Positions 17,172-27,382 are shown, counted from the first letter of the stretch. The stretch is 64,000 nt of DNA from Achromobacter spanius (GCF_029637605.1 NZ_CP121261.1:5332001-5396000); one strand, 5' to 3'. Program-made: numbers and translations. Notes: generated by a model not told the origin, from the sequence alone.

Positions 17172-20100
17172 TGCTGCGCTCCGGCAGGCGTCGGGGCGAC
17201 GGGGGTTTGAGGGGAAGCGCCCACCACCGCGGCGGGAAGGCGCAGGTTGCGCAAGCCCTGGCTGCCAGGCTCGGTGCCGCCGGCGCTGGCCGCTTGGGCG
17301 TTGCTGATGATGCGCAGCTTGACCGGCACGGTGATGTTGGACTTGGTCCAGCTCATCTCGAAACTGCCGTCGGCATTGGGCTTGCGCTGCGACCCGGAGA
17401 TCAACCGTTCCAAGCCGAAGCGGCCGGGTTCATTGACGATCTCGACCACGGTGCCGTCAAACGCGGTGGCCGTGATGCGCGCGCCCGGCGCGCCCTGCGC
17501 GTTGGGCCACACGAAGTTCACCCATTGCGGCGGCGTGTTGCGGTAGCGCAGTTGCTGTCCGTCGATTTCAATCGTGTATTCCGTCACGCCGCTGGCCGGC
17601 CTGGGCTGAATCTGGAACAGCGTCTGCGGCTGGCTGGCGGCGCCGGAACCCGCCGCGCCACCGGCCAGCGGGGCAACCCACTGCGCGAAGTTGGCGGTGA
17701 ACGAGGGTTGCAGGTCGATGCCCATGTCGCCCCAGGTGCGCGCGGTCAGGATGTCGCCCCGACGCACGGTCAGCGGGCCCAGCGTGTCGTTCACGTACTT
17801 GGCGATGCTGCCTTGCGGGCCGAAGACCTGGCCGATCTCTTCGCCGCTGGCCTCGATGCCGGCCTTGGTCGAAAACGGATACTTGTCGGCCAGGCTCTGC
17901 GAGAAGGGTTGGAACACCTGCGCGTTCCAGACCTTGTTCAGCTCGGTCTGGGCAGGCTGCATCGCCACGGCATAACCCTGGATCAGCGGGCGCACCAGCA
18001 GCGGCCGCAGGGTCTCGCGTTGCGCCGGGGTCAGGCCCGCCAGCAATTGCTCGTCAACCAACTTCAGCGCATCGGCCAGCTCGGAGTCCTTGCCTTCCAG
18101 CGTTTGGCGCATCAGCAGCAGCGCGCCGGGGCCGGGGTCGCCCTGGTTGTTGATCAGGTTGAAGCGCGTGCGGATCTTCGACAGCGCGGTCATGTAGTTG
18201 CCCAGCAGTGACTGGTTGTCGCGCGTGACCACCAGCCGCGCCACGTCCGAGAACTCGCGGCCCACGGGGCCCATCGGGATCTGTTCACCGTTCGCCGTCG
18301 TGGCAGCCGGCTTGGGTTGGCCTTGACGCAGGATCACGCGCTTGAACCATGCGACCACGCCCGTCTGCGCTTGCGCGATGCCGGTGTTGATCAGCGAAGG
18401 GTTATCCCAGGAGGTCTGCTCGTAGGTGGTGTTGATCAGTTTCACCAGCGGCGAATTCTGCGGGTCGCCCAGCCGGTTCATGCCATGCACCGCCTGGTCA
18501 AAGCTGGTGAAGGGCTTGATCGTGACGCCGCGCAGCATCTTCTGCCATTCCTGCGCGTACTCGGTCTTGTACATCGTGGCCAGGCTCTTCTGGATCTGCT
18601 CCGGGCTGCCTTCCAGCGTGAGGTCGTCACGGGCGTTCACGCCCAGCACCCAGTCACTGGTCTGTACTTCGCGGCGCGCGGCCTCGCCGATGGCCGGCTC
18701 GATGTATTGCTCCCACGCTTCGCGGGTGAACGTGCCCGGCACGGCGTAGCTGCCGGCCACCACGGCGGCGTCGGCCTCGCCCATGATGCGCGCCACGGTC
18801 ATTGCCGGGAAGCGCGTGGCGGCCCGTGCCTTCAGGGTGGAATACGCACGCTCGCGCGCCGGCATGCCCTGCATCACGCTGCGCAGATTGCCACGGGTGC
18901 GCTCGACCAACGCCAGGTTGGTGTCGATCTGCGGCCAGTCGGCATCGGCGGCGCGCGCCACGTAGAAAGAAATCAGCCGTTCGGCGCTGCGGATCAACTG
19001 GTCGCGCGGCATGGCGCCGCGATTGGTTTCCAGCCAGCCGCGCCAGAAACGGGTGATCTGGTCCGACAGGTGGGTGGGGTCCACGTGTTCGCGGTTCGCC
19101 ATCATCAGGTACGTCTTGAGCGCGTTGTAGGCGTCATCGACGTTGGTGGGGGAAGCGTCCTGGAACAAGGTGTCGCCGGCGTTGGCGCGCACCGGTTGCG
19201 CCTGGGCTTGAGACTGCGCCTGCGCCACGGCCGGCGTGGCGGTGGGCGTCACGCCAGCGGCGGCAACCTGCGAAACATCGACGCGGCCCAGATACTCTTC
19301 CAGGCTGGCCTTCACCGGCACCAGCATGAACTGGCGCAGGCCGTTGTAGTACTCGGCCAGCAGGCGCTCTTTAAGCACGTCGCCCTGATACAGGCCCAGG
19401 CCCAGCGACAAGGGCCGGCTGGAGGAATAGCGATCAAGCTGCTCGATACGGTCCTGCAAAATCTCCATGGCTTCCAGGCGGCTTTGCAGGTCGGTGCGTT
19501 CGCTTTGCAGGCGCACAACCTTGTCCAGATCCGCCTGCACGTTGGTGGCCAGTTGCCGGTTACCCAGGTACGACCAACTCCAGCCGCCCAGCACCAGCCC
19601 CAGCGCCAGCACCAGACCGAAGAAGCTCAGGTAACGCATGCGCACCTTGTTGGGGCTGGCATGCTGGCGCACGAGCTTCTTGTCCGCGAAGATGACGCTG
19701 GAAAACAGGTCGCGCAGGAACAGGCCCTTGTGCGACGGGGTGGCCTGTGTGGCTCCACGGGTGGCCGGGCGCAGGCTGAAGCGCTCGGCAAGCTTCTCGG
19801 TGGACGTGCTGCGCGAGGCGCCTTCCTGCAAGGCGCTGGTGAAGTAAAAGCCTCGGAACACCGGCTTGTACTGGAAGGGGTTGGTCTCGAACAGGGTCGA
19901 CAGGAAGGTGCGCAGCGCGGGCTTGATCCCCGCGAACTCGGGCGGGAAGGTCAAGAGCCCCGGGGGCAGCGGGCCGGTGCGCCGCAGGGAAATCTGCGCC
20001 GTGCCCATTTCCTTCAGGCCTTCATACAGCTCGTCGAAGCGCTCGTCGAATTGCGTCAGCACATCGCGGCTTTCGTCGGCACCATAAGGCAGCGTTGCGC

Positions 20101-21001
20101 CCCAAACGCGATCGCGCTCGCGCGGGTCGGCATCGGCGAAGAATTCCGAGAAGCCGGCAATCAGGTCCGCCTTCGTGAAAATCACATACACCGGCGCGAA
20201 CACTTCCAGCCGGTCCGTCAGTTCCTGCACGCGCTGGCGCAGGTTCTTGGCCAGGTTGATGGCGAATTCCGGACCCGAATCCGTCAGTTCGCTGATGCTG
20301 GCCGCCACGATGATGCCGTTGATCGGCGCCTTGGGGCGGTGCCGCTTGAGCAGGTCCAGAAAGCTCATCCACTCGTTGCGGTCTTCTTCGTGCACCGAAT
20401 AGCGGCCCGCCGTGTCCAGCAGGATGCCTTCGGTGGTGAAGAACCAGTCGCAGTTGCGCGTGCCGCCCACGCCGCGCACGGCGGCGCCGTTCTTGTCGGC
20501 AAAGGGAAACTGCAAACCCGAATTGATGACCGCGCTGCTCTTGCCCGCCGCCGGGTTGCCAATGACGATGTACCAGGGCAATTCATACAGCGCCTCGTTG
20601 CCCGAGGCCTGGCCAATCTTCGACGTCTTGATCGTGCGCACCGCCTGCGTCAGGCGCTGGCGCAGGGCGTCGATTTCATTGCGGTTGGCGGCCGGGCTGG
20701 CGGCCGCGCCCGTCTGCACCTGCTGCTCCAGCATGTCGCCCAACTGCTGATTGGCGCGCCGCGTGCGCCGCCTCCGCCACAGATGCACGCATAGCCACAG
20801 GACGAGCAGCACGCCGAGCAGCAGGCCCGCCCAGACCAGCGCAATCTGCATGGTCTGCGCGAACAGAAACAGAAACACGATAAGCGCGATCAAGCCGATC
20901 ACCATGAAGGTGCGCGGGTTGGCGAACACGCGTGAGCTCCAATAGCGAATGTCGCTGATGGAACTGGAAAGACGGGATAGGAGTCCTGAGGGGCTACGCA
21001 T
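17168..21001 (-). CDS. tssM: T6SS membrane complex protein TssM (IcmF)
   Basis: The product is 1,277 residues, normal for TssM. Two N-terminal TM helices (about residues 32-50 and 53-72) are followed by the cytoplasmic NTPase-like domain with an intact Walker A, GNPAAGKS at 148-155. A third TM (LSFFGLVLALGLVLGGWSW) precedes the large periplasmic region, which ends in the DUF1215/C-terminal beta domain that contacts TssJ. An Ala/Gln/Val-rich insertion near residues 580-600 (AVAQAQSQAQAQPV) is a mild local expansion. It lies 23 bases after the two-TM unknown gene and overlaps tagF by four bases. Confidence 0.96.
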   Translation of the reverse strand: MRSPSGLLSRLSSSISDIRYWSSRVFANPRTFMVIGLIALIVFLFLFAQTMQIALVWAGLLLGVLLVLWLCVHLWRRRRTRRANQQLGDMLEQQVQTGAAASPAANRNEIDALRQRLTQAVRTIKTSKIGQASGNEALYELPWYIVIGNPAAGKSSAVINSGLQFPFADKNGAAVRGVGGTRNCDWFFTTEGILLDTAGRYSVHEEDRNEWMSFLDLLKRHRPKAPINGIIVAASISELTDSGPEFAINLAKNLRQRVQELTDRLEVFAPVYVIFTKADLIAGFSEFFADADPRERDRVWGATLPYGADESRDVLTQFDERFDELYEGLKEMGTAQISLRRTGPLPPGLLTFPPEFAGIKPALRTFLSTLFETNPFQYKPVFRGFYFTSALQEGASRSTSTEKLAERFSLRPATRGATQATPSHKGLFLRDLFSSVIFADKKLVRQHASPNKVRMRYLSFFGLVLALGLVLGGWSWSYLGNRQLATNVQADLDKVVRLQSERTDLQSRLEAMEILQDRIEQLDRYSSSRPLSLGLGLYQGDVLKERLLAEYYNGLRQFMLVPVKASLEEYLGRVDVSQVAAAGVTPTATPAVAQAQSQAQAQPVRANAGDTLFQDASPTNVDDAYNALKTYLMMANREHVDPTHLSDQITRFWRGWLETNRGAMPRDQLIRSAERLISFYVARAADADWPQIDTNLALVERTRGNLRSVMQGMPARERAYSTLKARAATRFPAMTVARIMGEADAAVVAGSYAVPGTFTREAWEQYIEPAIGEAARREVQTSDWVLGVNARDDLTLEGSPEQIQKSLATMYKTEYAQEWQKMLRGVTIKPFTSFDQAVHGMNRLGDPQNSPLVKLINTTYEQTSWDNPSLINTGIAQAQTGVVAWFKRVILRQGQPKPAATTANGEQIPMGPVGREFSDVARLVVTRDNQSLLGNYMTALSKIRTRFNLINNQGDPGPGALLLMRQTLEGKDSELADALKLVDEQLLAGLTPAQRETLRPLLVRPLIQGYAVAMQPAQTELNKVWNAQVFQPFSQSLADKYPFSTKAGIEASGEEIGQVFGPQGSIAKYVNDTLGPLTVRRGDILTARTWGDMGIDLQPSFTANFAQWVAPLAGGAAGSGAASQPQTLFQIQPRPASGVTEYTIEIDGQQLRYRNTPPQWVNFVWPNAQGAPGARITATAFDGTVVEIVNEPGRFGLERLISGSQRKPNADGSFEMSWTKSNITVPVKLRIISNAQAASAGGTEPGSQGLRNLRLPAAVVGASPQTPVAPTPAGAQQ

Positions 21002-21024
21002 GGTTTTCGCTGTTATTTTCCGAG

Positions 21025-22452
21025 TCAGGCGGTGGTGCTGGCGGCGGGTCGGTAGACCAGGGACGCACAGCGCAATGCGGGGTCTTGCAGGGTAAGGGTC
21101 ACGACGGCGGGCTGGGACTGCGGTACGGACTGCGCTTCGGCTTGCGGTTCGGACTGCATGCAGGCTTCGCAGGCCACGGCCAGGGTCAGCAGCGATGCGG
21201 CTACGCCGGTATGGCCGCAGGCAACGCCCACGGCGTGGCAGTCCTTGGCGGAGTCCAGATGTTCAAACAATTGCGAGGCCACGTTCAGCGCTTCAAGCGG
21301 GCGGCTGCCGCGATGGTCGGCGTCGCTGATGACGTGGATGACGCTGTCGGCCGCAACGGCGGCGCGCTGTATCAGGTCGCGCGTCAGGTCGGCCAACGCG
21401 GGTTCGGCTTGCGCGCCCCGGGCGTCGGCGGGCTTCTGGCGATGAGTCACGGGCGACAGGGCCACATGCACATCGGTGGCGTCGGCGGTCGAGGCGGTTG
21501 ATGTGGCCGGCGTGGCATGAGCCTGGCCCAGCAGCACGCCCGCGGCGGCTTCGCCCGGCACGCGGCCTTGCGGATTCGCGTGCGTCAGCAGCAGGGCGTC
21601 GGCATCCCATTGCGCCACCAGGTCCTGGTCCACATAACCGTCGGCCGCCAGCACGATGCGCCATGTGGGGGCGTCGGCTGCGCTGTCCGATGCCGAGGCC
21701 AGTTCGCGTAGCAGCATGTCGACGGCCATGGCGTCGCGCGCACTGTGCTCGGTGGCGTTGACGCGCGTATCGGGCCAGACCCCGGCCGCCGCCAGCACTT
21801 GCGCATGCGCGCGGTCGCGGGCTGCCTGCGGCCAGCTTGCTGGCAGCACGATGTCAAAGCGCAGCAAGGGCCAGTCTTCATCGCGAGTCGGCACATCCAG
21901 TTCGGTCACGCGGCGGTGTGCGTCGTTGGTAAGCGTGGCGGCAATGTCGGTCAGCAGGGCCGTTGCGCGCAGGCCGGCCGTGACCAGTGCCTCGGCGGGC
22001 GCGCCCCGTTCGCGCGCGGCGGCGTAGAGTTCCACGTCATCCAGCTGCGGCACTCGCGCGGCAAACACGGGAAAGCCCTGCAAGGTCTTGAGTTCAGGGT
22101 CCAGCTCGGGGCGTTGCTGTTCAACCAGCGCCTCCGCGATTCCCGCCGCGTCCGGGCCGGCGGCTGCGCGCGCTGCCACGGCGACGATGCGCAGTTTGGC
22201 CAAGGCCGCGGGCGCTTCGTCAGTAGCGGGCGCGGATGCCGACGGCTGCGGTTTGGGCGCACGCGCGGCACGCACCGCCTTCGCGCCCAGCCACAGCGCG
22301 CCCAGCACGGCCAGCGGCAGCGCGAACAGATACAGCCCGATGTCCACGCCGGTGGGCAAAGTGCGCGACTCTTGCCACCAGATGATGACGGCCAGCCACA
22401 CCACGGCGAACAGCGCCAGAACCAGCAGACTTTTTTTCAGCAAGCGTCCCAT
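21025..22452 (-). CDS. T6SS-cluster two-TM protein of unknown function
   Basis: The product is 475 residues. Two N-terminal TM helices are clear (about residues 7-27 and 38-57), then a Pro/Ala linker and about 400 residues of Ala-rich alpha/beta sequence in the cytoplasm or periplasm. I do not recognise catalytic motifs. Late stretches such as VAVACEACMQ and VGVACGHTGVAASLL and the repeated VTLTLQDPALR style suggest a thiolase- or ketosynthase-like fold, but that is an impression only. It sits between the M15 peptidase (10 bases upstream) and tssM, so it is part of the membrane-complex operon. Proteins in this slot occur in other betaproteobacterial T6SS loci. Confidence 0.6.
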   Translation of the reverse strand: MGRLLKKSLLVLALFAVVWLAVIIWWQESRTLPTGVDIGLYLFALPLAVLGALWLGAKAVRAARAPKPQPSASAPATDEAPAALAKLRIVAVAARAAAGPDAAGIAEALVEQQRPELDPELKTLQGFPVFAARVPQLDDVELYAAARERGAPAEALVTAGLRATALLTDIAATLTNDAHRRVTELDVPTRDEDWPLLRFDIVLPASWPQAARDRAHAQVLAAAGVWPDTRVNATEHSARDAMAVDMLLRELASASDSAADAPTWRIVLAADGYVDQDLVAQWDADALLLTHANPQGRVPGEAAAGVLLGQAHATPATSTASTADATDVHVALSPVTHRQKPADARGAQAEPALADLTRDLIQRAAVAADSVIHVISDADHRGSRPLEALNVASQLFEHLDSAKDCHAVGVACGHTGVAASLLTLAVACEACMQSEPQAEAQSVPQSQPAVVTLTLQDPALRCASLVYRPAASTTA

Positions 22453-22462
22453 GGGTGTCCGG

Positions 22463-23305
22463 TCAGCCTCCCGACCGTTGCATCACGCCGGGCCGGCGCA
22501 GTTCTACGTGGCCGAAGTCCATCATCTTCCAGCGCCCGCCCCAGGTCAGCCCGACCAGTTCGGCGGTCTGGCCAAACAGCTCGTAGCCGCGCATGGCCCA
22601 GGGGTCTTTTTCCGAGATGACGATCTTGCCGTCGCGATAGAACGCGCTGTCGGCGGCAAGACCATATTGGTGATAGCTCTGGAACGCGCCCGCATTCGTC
22701 ACGTGCGATCCCATGCCCGCCAGCTCTTCCTGCCGCTCGGGGCTGCGATAGCCCTCGATCAGCGCCATTTCGTAGCCGTGCTGCTCGCGCATGATGCGAT
22801 AGGCCAGCAGCAGGCGCTGACGGAAATCGGCATCCAGAAGATCCCAATTGCGGCTGGCGCCGCCCAGCTTCGGACGCACCAATTCCACTTCGCGCGTGGT
22901 GAACGCTTCGGGCGGCAAGGGGGCGGGTGTGGCCAGCCGTTCACCCTCCAGCAATGCCTGGATTCTGCGGTCCGGACCCGTCATTTGAGGGCTGTAAACG
23001 AATGTGTGATTGTGTCGCATGAGGAAAGCAAAAAGTGACGGAAGCAATACAACTGTCAGCCCGATTGCCACCTGCCAACGATGCCGCGCAACCCATCCCG
23101 CAGACACTTTCAGCCCACCTTGCACGGCGCCCGCCGTACCGCCCACGGCACCGCCCGCATGGCTTGCGCCGCGCGTCGCGCCCCGTGCCACGCCCTGTGC
23201 GCACGCGCGCAAACTCCGGACCGCGCCTTGGCGCAGAGCCGGAAAAAACAGGAGAGCGGAGACGCCCACCGCCAGTAAAAAATACAGGGGCAGTAGCAGT
23301 AACAA
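22463..23305 (-). CDS. Membrane-anchored M15-family peptidase (VanY/L,D- or D,D-peptidase-like)
   Basis: The frame has no ATG at a sensible place. I start at the TTG complementary to 23303-23305, preceded by AGGGA, giving 280 residues. Two hydrophobic helices follow (PLYFLLAVGVSALLFFPAL and WQVAIGLTVVLLPSLFAFLM), then a periplasmic M15 domain. Zinc ligands His212 and Asp219 are in SYHQYGLAAD and His266 is in DFGHVEL with Asp263, the HxxxxxxD...DxxH pattern of VanY/CwlK-type peptidases. A peptidoglycan cutter in the tssM operon would open the wall for the secretion channel. The start codon is the weakest part of this call. Confidence 0.8.
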   Translation of the reverse strand: MLLLLPLYFLLAVGVSALLFFPALRQGAVRSLRACAQGVARGATRGASHAGGAVGGTAGAVQGGLKVSAGWVARHRWQVAIGLTVVLLPSLFAFLMRHNHTFVYSPQMTGPDRRIQALLEGERLATPAPLPPEAFTTREVELVRPKLGGASRNWDLLDADFRQRLLLAYRIMREQHGYEMALIEGYRSPERQEELAGMGSHVTNAGAFQSYHQYGLAADSAFYRDGKIVISEKDPWAMRGYELFGQTAELVGLTWGGRWKMMDFGHVELRRPGVMQRSGG

Positions 23306-23497
23306 GATAGGTCCCTCATGTGAAGGCGTAATCTTTTGTTCTATTCGCCCTTGAGGCAAGTGATCCGGCGTTGCAAACCGCGTCGGTCCCTTAGAAATCG
23401 TAACAAGGAAGAGTGATCGAAAAGAGGTGTTCGGGTATTCTCGACGGGCTTGGTTACAGGGGGGCTGCACACGCCTCCTGCTGACACGGGAACCCGC

Positions 23498-24367
23498 ATG
23501 GCAGAAGACGAAAAAGAAGCTCGCCCTACGACGACCGCGCCGAGTTTGCTCAGTGGCTCCGCGCGTGCGCGTGGCGATGCCGAGCCGACGCGCATCCTGG
23601 CCGCGCTTGAAGGGCGCGCGCCCGAAGCCGAGGTCAAACACCTTGCGACGCGGCGTGGAACACGCGCCGGTCGCTGGGTGGCGCTGGCATTGCTGCTGGC
23701 GTTGTTGGCGGGCGGCATTACCTGGTTCATTCAGCAAGACACAACGGCGCCGTTGCAGGCGCAGGCCAACGACCCTTCCGTAGCGAAGGGGCCTTCAACT
23801 GCGCCCGTCGCCAGCGTGGCGCCCGCGCCTGTTGATAAACCGCCAGAGGTCGCCGCCATCATCGATGAGTCGCCACCCGCGCAAGACGCGGACCTGGGTC
23901 GTGGCGATCCCGAACCCTTGGGCGAACCCACCAACCCGCTGTCCATGCTGGCGATGACGCCGCCGGCCACGGCCGCCGCGCCTGGCCCCACGCGCCAGGC
24001 GGCCGAGCAGCGCGCGCGGCAGGCTGGCACGCTGCATGGTAGCGACGCCCCGCGCGCGGCCAAGTCCGCCGCTGCCCCAAAGGCCAACCCCGCGCGCAAG
24101 TCCGCCACGCCGGCCGATACCGATGCGGCCTTGTTGTCGGCATTGATGAACTACGGCCTGCCGCCTGCTTCGCCACCCGGCACCCGCGTATACAAGACCG
24201 ACGGCATCTTCATGCGCGTGATGCCGGGATCCTCCTTGTCCGAACGCTTGAAGGAATGCCGCCAGCTCAGCTTTATTGAAGGCGAGCAATGCCGGCTGAG
24301 AGTGTGCGCGGGCCAGTGGGGCACCGCCGCCGAATGCCCCACGCCGCAGGCCAACGTCGAACCCTGA
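23498..24367 (+). CDS. T6SS-associated single-TM protein of unknown function
   Basis: The product is 289 residues. A cytoplasmic tail of about 60 residues leads to one TM helix (WVALALLLALLAGGITWFI), then a periplasmic Ala/Pro-rich linker and a small C-terminal domain. That domain holds four Cys in a short span (ECRQLSFIEGEQCRLRVCAG and a later AAECP), likely two disulfides. The TM-linker-domain layout resembles envelope-spanning accessory proteins. It is divergent from the M15/tssM operon and followed 73 bases later by vgrG1. No enzymatic motif is visible. Start at ATG 23498 is favoured over an in-frame GTG further upstream. Confidence 0.6.
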   Translation: MAEDEKEARPTTTAPSLLSGSARARGDAEPTRILAALEGRAPEAEVKHLATRRGTRAGRWVALALLLALLAGGITWFIQQDTTAPLQAQANDPSVAKGPSTAPVASVAPAPVDKPPEVAAIIDESPPAQDADLGRGDPEPLGEPTNPLSMLAMTPPATAAAPGPTRQAAEQRARQAGTLHGSDAPRAAKSAAAPKANPARKSATPADTDAALLSALMNYGLPPASPPGTRVYKTDGIFMRVMPGSSLSERLKECRQLSFIEGEQCRLRVCAGQWGTAAECPTPQANVEP

Positions 24368-24440
24368 ATCGTCATCGTTTAACCGTCATCGTCCCAATGT
24401 GGCCCTTATCACCGACGTCCCCCCTTAAGGTTTTTGCTTT

Positions 24441-27377
24441 ATGGCTGTGAACCCAAGCAACAGCAGTGCCAGCGCCGAATCCCGCCTTTACCGCTTGGAC
24501 GGTGAGGGCGCGTTGGCGTCCCTGCAAGTGGAAGGCTGGGTCGCGCGCGAAGGCCTGTCGGACCTGGGCGAAACGCGTGTGGTGGCGCTGTCGCAAGACG
24601 CGGGCCTGGACCTGAATGACATGGTGTCGCGCCCGGCCACGCTGTGGGCCACGCGCGCCGATGGCAGCGAAGCCGGACGCAGCGGCATCGTGCGCGCCGC
24701 CGAAATGCTGGGCGGCAATGCGGGCAAGGCGCGCTACCGCGTCACGCTGGCGCCCTGGTTGTGGCTGGCCACCCAGCGGCGCGACAGCCGCATCTACGAG
24801 AACCAACCAGTGCTGGACATCGTGCGCCATGTGCTGGACAGCTACGAAGGCTACACCTACAAAGTCGCCGACGACGTCGAGCGCCACCTGGCGGACCTGC
24901 CCGCGCGCCCCTACACCACGCAGTACCGCGAAACAGACTACGCCTTCCTGTCGCGCCTGCTTGCGGAATCGGGCCTGGGCTGGACCACCGTAGAAGACAG
25001 CGGCGCGCCCGCGCGCCATGCCGTGCTGATCTTCGCCGATAGCCGTGGCTTGCCCGAAGACGCCGAGTCCGCCAGCGCGGGCGTGCGCTTTCAACGCGCG
25101 CACGCCACGGAAACGCGCGACGGCGTGCAGGCGCTGGTGCGCAGGCAACGCCGCGCGGTCGAGCGGGTAACGGTCCTGGCGTGGCACGACAGCGGCAAGC
25201 ACGCCGTAACCGGCCAGGCGCTGGCCGGCCCCGCTAATGGCTCAGACGAAGACAGCGCCGGCCTGGAATGGTTTGAACCACTGGGCCACGGCGGCTTGCT
25301 GAACCAGGCGCACGCGCAGTTTCAGGCCAGCCTGTTGATGCAGGCCGCGCAGGCCAGCGCCGAGACCTTCATCGGACGCGGCAACGTGCGCACCTTCCGA
25401 TCGGGCACGCGCTTCACGCTGCAAGACATGTCGCCGCTGGGGCCAGCGGGCGAAGCGGGGTTCGAGCCCGCCTTCGCGCTGGATCGCCTGGAACACGTCG
25501 GCATCAACAACTTGCCCGGGCAGGCCGACGCCAGCCTGGCCGACAAGCTGGGCGCGCTGGACGACTTCCTGTGCTTTGAAGACGACGAGGCGTCCGAGTC
25601 GGAACACGGCGCGGACAGTGGCCACGCGATCCACTACGCCATCGACGACGCCATCGACCCCGGCCTGCATCAAGACGACGCACGCATCGGCGCGCCTCGC
25701 CCCGACGCCGCCGTGCTGGCGCGCGCGCACGAGGTCGGCTATGCCAACCGCTTTCGCGCCGTGCGCTGCGACCGCCCATGGCGAGCCTTGCCCGCCGTGG
25801 CACGTGGGGCAAGACTCGCGGGCGCGCCATCCGCCGTGGGCGTACACACCGCCATCGTCACCAACGCCGAAGGCGCCACCGAGGCCAGCGGCGAAGACGA
25901 GATCCACCGCAACGCGCGCGGCGACGTGCGCGTGCGCTTTCATTGGCAGGCTGATGGCGATGGCCTGGCTAAAAGCCGCTGGGCGCGCGTGGCGCAACGC
26001 CAGGCGGGCGCGGGCATGGGCATGAGCTTCGTGCCGCGCATCGGCCAGGAAGTGCTGGTGCGCTTTTTGGATGAAGACATCGATCAGCCCCTGGTCGTTG
26101 GCGCGCTATACAACGGGCGCGGCGAAGGCGGCATTCCGTCCACACCGGGCGGCAAGTCCGGCGAGCCCATGAACACCGAGGTGTACGCGGCCGCCATGGA
26201 CGGCAAGCCCAGCGCGCAGGCCAACTTGGCCAGCGGCAACGCACCCGCCTGGCATGGCGCGGCGGCCGGCGACGAACAGCATCGCAACGCGGCGGCGCTA
26301 AGCGGCTTCAAGAGCAAGGAATTCGGCGGCGACGGCTACAACCAGATCGTCTTCGACGACAGCGACGGCCAGTTGCGCATGCAGATCAAGTCCACACAGT
26401 CCGCCAGCGAATTGAACCTGGGCCATCTGATCCACCAGGCCGGCAACTATCGCGGCAACGTGCGCGGCGTGGGCGCGGAATTGCGCACCGATGCGTTCGG
26501 CGCCTTGCGCGGCGGCGCGGGCGTGCTGCTCACCACCTACACGGCCGGCGGCAGCGAACCCGCCGGCGACGCGGCGGCGCCCCTGGCGCTGGCCGGGCAG
26601 GCCGACATCATGGCGCAGTCGTTTGATGGCGTGATCGGCGCGCACCAGGGCGTGCGCCTGGCCTCGGCACGCGGCACCACGTCGGCGGGCGCCAGCCGCC
26701 TGGACGGCGAACGCGCACCCCTGGCCGCCATGACGCACGCCGTCTCCGGTACGGTGGACGGCCAGGCCGTCGGCGGCGCGGCGGGCGATGCCTCGGCCAA
26801 GCACACAGAAGTGGTCGACGGCAAAGTGCCGCACCTGACCGACCCCTTGGTGCTGATGGCGGGCCGCGCCGGCTTGACGCAGGCGGCCGGCCGCAATGTG
26901 CAGGTGGCGGCGGGCGAACTGGTGCATTGGTCGGCCGGACAAGACCACAACCTGGCCGTCGTCGGCTCGCTGCGCGTGCATACGGGCCAGGCGCTGGGCA
27001 TCGTGGCCGGCGTACAAAAGGGCGGGGCGGAGTCGGGCCTGGATCTCATCGCCGGCACCGGCGAAGTCGACGTGATCTCGCAGCACGACGTGCTGACCGT
27101 GCAGGCGCAGCAGGACTTGCGCATGATCAGCGCCAACGCCGGCATTGAATACGCCTCGCCCAAGCGCATCCGCATCGCCAACGCGGCGGGCGCGAGCATC
27201 GTCATCGAAGGCGGCAACATCACGGTCACCGCGCCGGGCCGCATCGACGTCAAGACCGGCAACAAGCAATTCTCCGGCCCCACGCAGATGCCGTATCCGT
27301 TTCCGCAGTTCACGGTCTGCAAAAGCTGCGTGCTGGACGCCCAGGAGAGCGTGCAGTCCATCACCGACAAGGCGTAA
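24441..27377 (+). CDS. vgrG: T6SS spike protein VgrG/TssI (first copy)
   Basis: The product is 978 residues. The gp27-like head begins at LYRLDGEGALASLQVEGWVA and contains TTQYRETDYAFLSRLLAESG. The gp5 OB-fold is marked by RARVAQRQAGAGMGMSFVPR-like sequence with EVLVRFLDEDIDQPLVVGAL. After about residue 620 the DUF2345 region and the beta-helical needle follow, ending ASIVIEGGNITVTAPGRIDV and a short tail with CKSC. The tail is probably the docking point for the DUF4123 adaptor encoded six bases downstream. No toxic domain is fused, so its cargo is expected to be the Tle1-like protein encoded further along. Confidence 0.96.
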   Translation: MAVNPSNSSASAESRLYRLDGEGALASLQVEGWVAREGLSDLGETRVVALSQDAGLDLNDMVSRPATLWATRADGSEAGRSGIVRAAEMLGGNAGKARYRVTLAPWLWLATQRRDSRIYENQPVLDIVRHVLDSYEGYTYKVADDVERHLADLPARPYTTQYRETDYAFLSRLLAESGLGWTTVEDSGAPARHAVLIFADSRGLPEDAESASAGVRFQRAHATETRDGVQALVRRQRRAVERVTVLAWHDSGKHAVTGQALAGPANGSDEDSAGLEWFEPLGHGGLLNQAHAQFQASLLMQAAQASAETFIGRGNVRTFRSGTRFTLQDMSPLGPAGEAGFEPAFALDRLEHVGINNLPGQADASLADKLGALDDFLCFEDDEASESEHGADSGHAIHYAIDDAIDPGLHQDDARIGAPRPDAAVLARAHEVGYANRFRAVRCDRPWRALPAVARGARLAGAPSAVGVHTAIVTNAEGATEASGEDEIHRNARGDVRVRFHWQADGDGLAKSRWARVAQRQAGAGMGMSFVPRIGQEVLVRFLDEDIDQPLVVGALYNGRGEGGIPSTPGGKSGEPMNTEVYAAAMDGKPSAQANLASGNAPAWHGAAAGDEQHRNAAALSGFKSKEFGGDGYNQIVFDDSDGQLRMQIKSTQSASELNLGHLIHQAGNYRGNVRGVGAELRTDAFGALRGGAGVLLTTYTAGGSEPAGDAAAPLALAGQADIMAQSFDGVIGAHQGVRLASARGTTSAGASRLDGERAPLAAMTHAVSGTVDGQAVGGAAGDASAKHTEVVDGKVPHLTDPLVLMAGRAGLTQAAGRNVQVAAGELVHWSAGQDHNLAVVGSLRVHTGQALGIVAGVQKGGAESGLDLIAGTGEVDVISQHDVLTVQAQQDLRMISANAGIEYASPKRIRIANAAGASIVIEGGNITVTAPGRIDVKTGNKQFSGPTQMPYPFPQFTVCKSCVLDAQESVQSITDKA

Positions 27378-27382
27378 GGGCG

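Noticed and set aside
18317-20794. 825-codon plus-strand frame opposite tssM
   Set aside because: Rich in Gln/Arg/His/Gly shadow composition; tssM on the minus strand has intact domains over the same bases.
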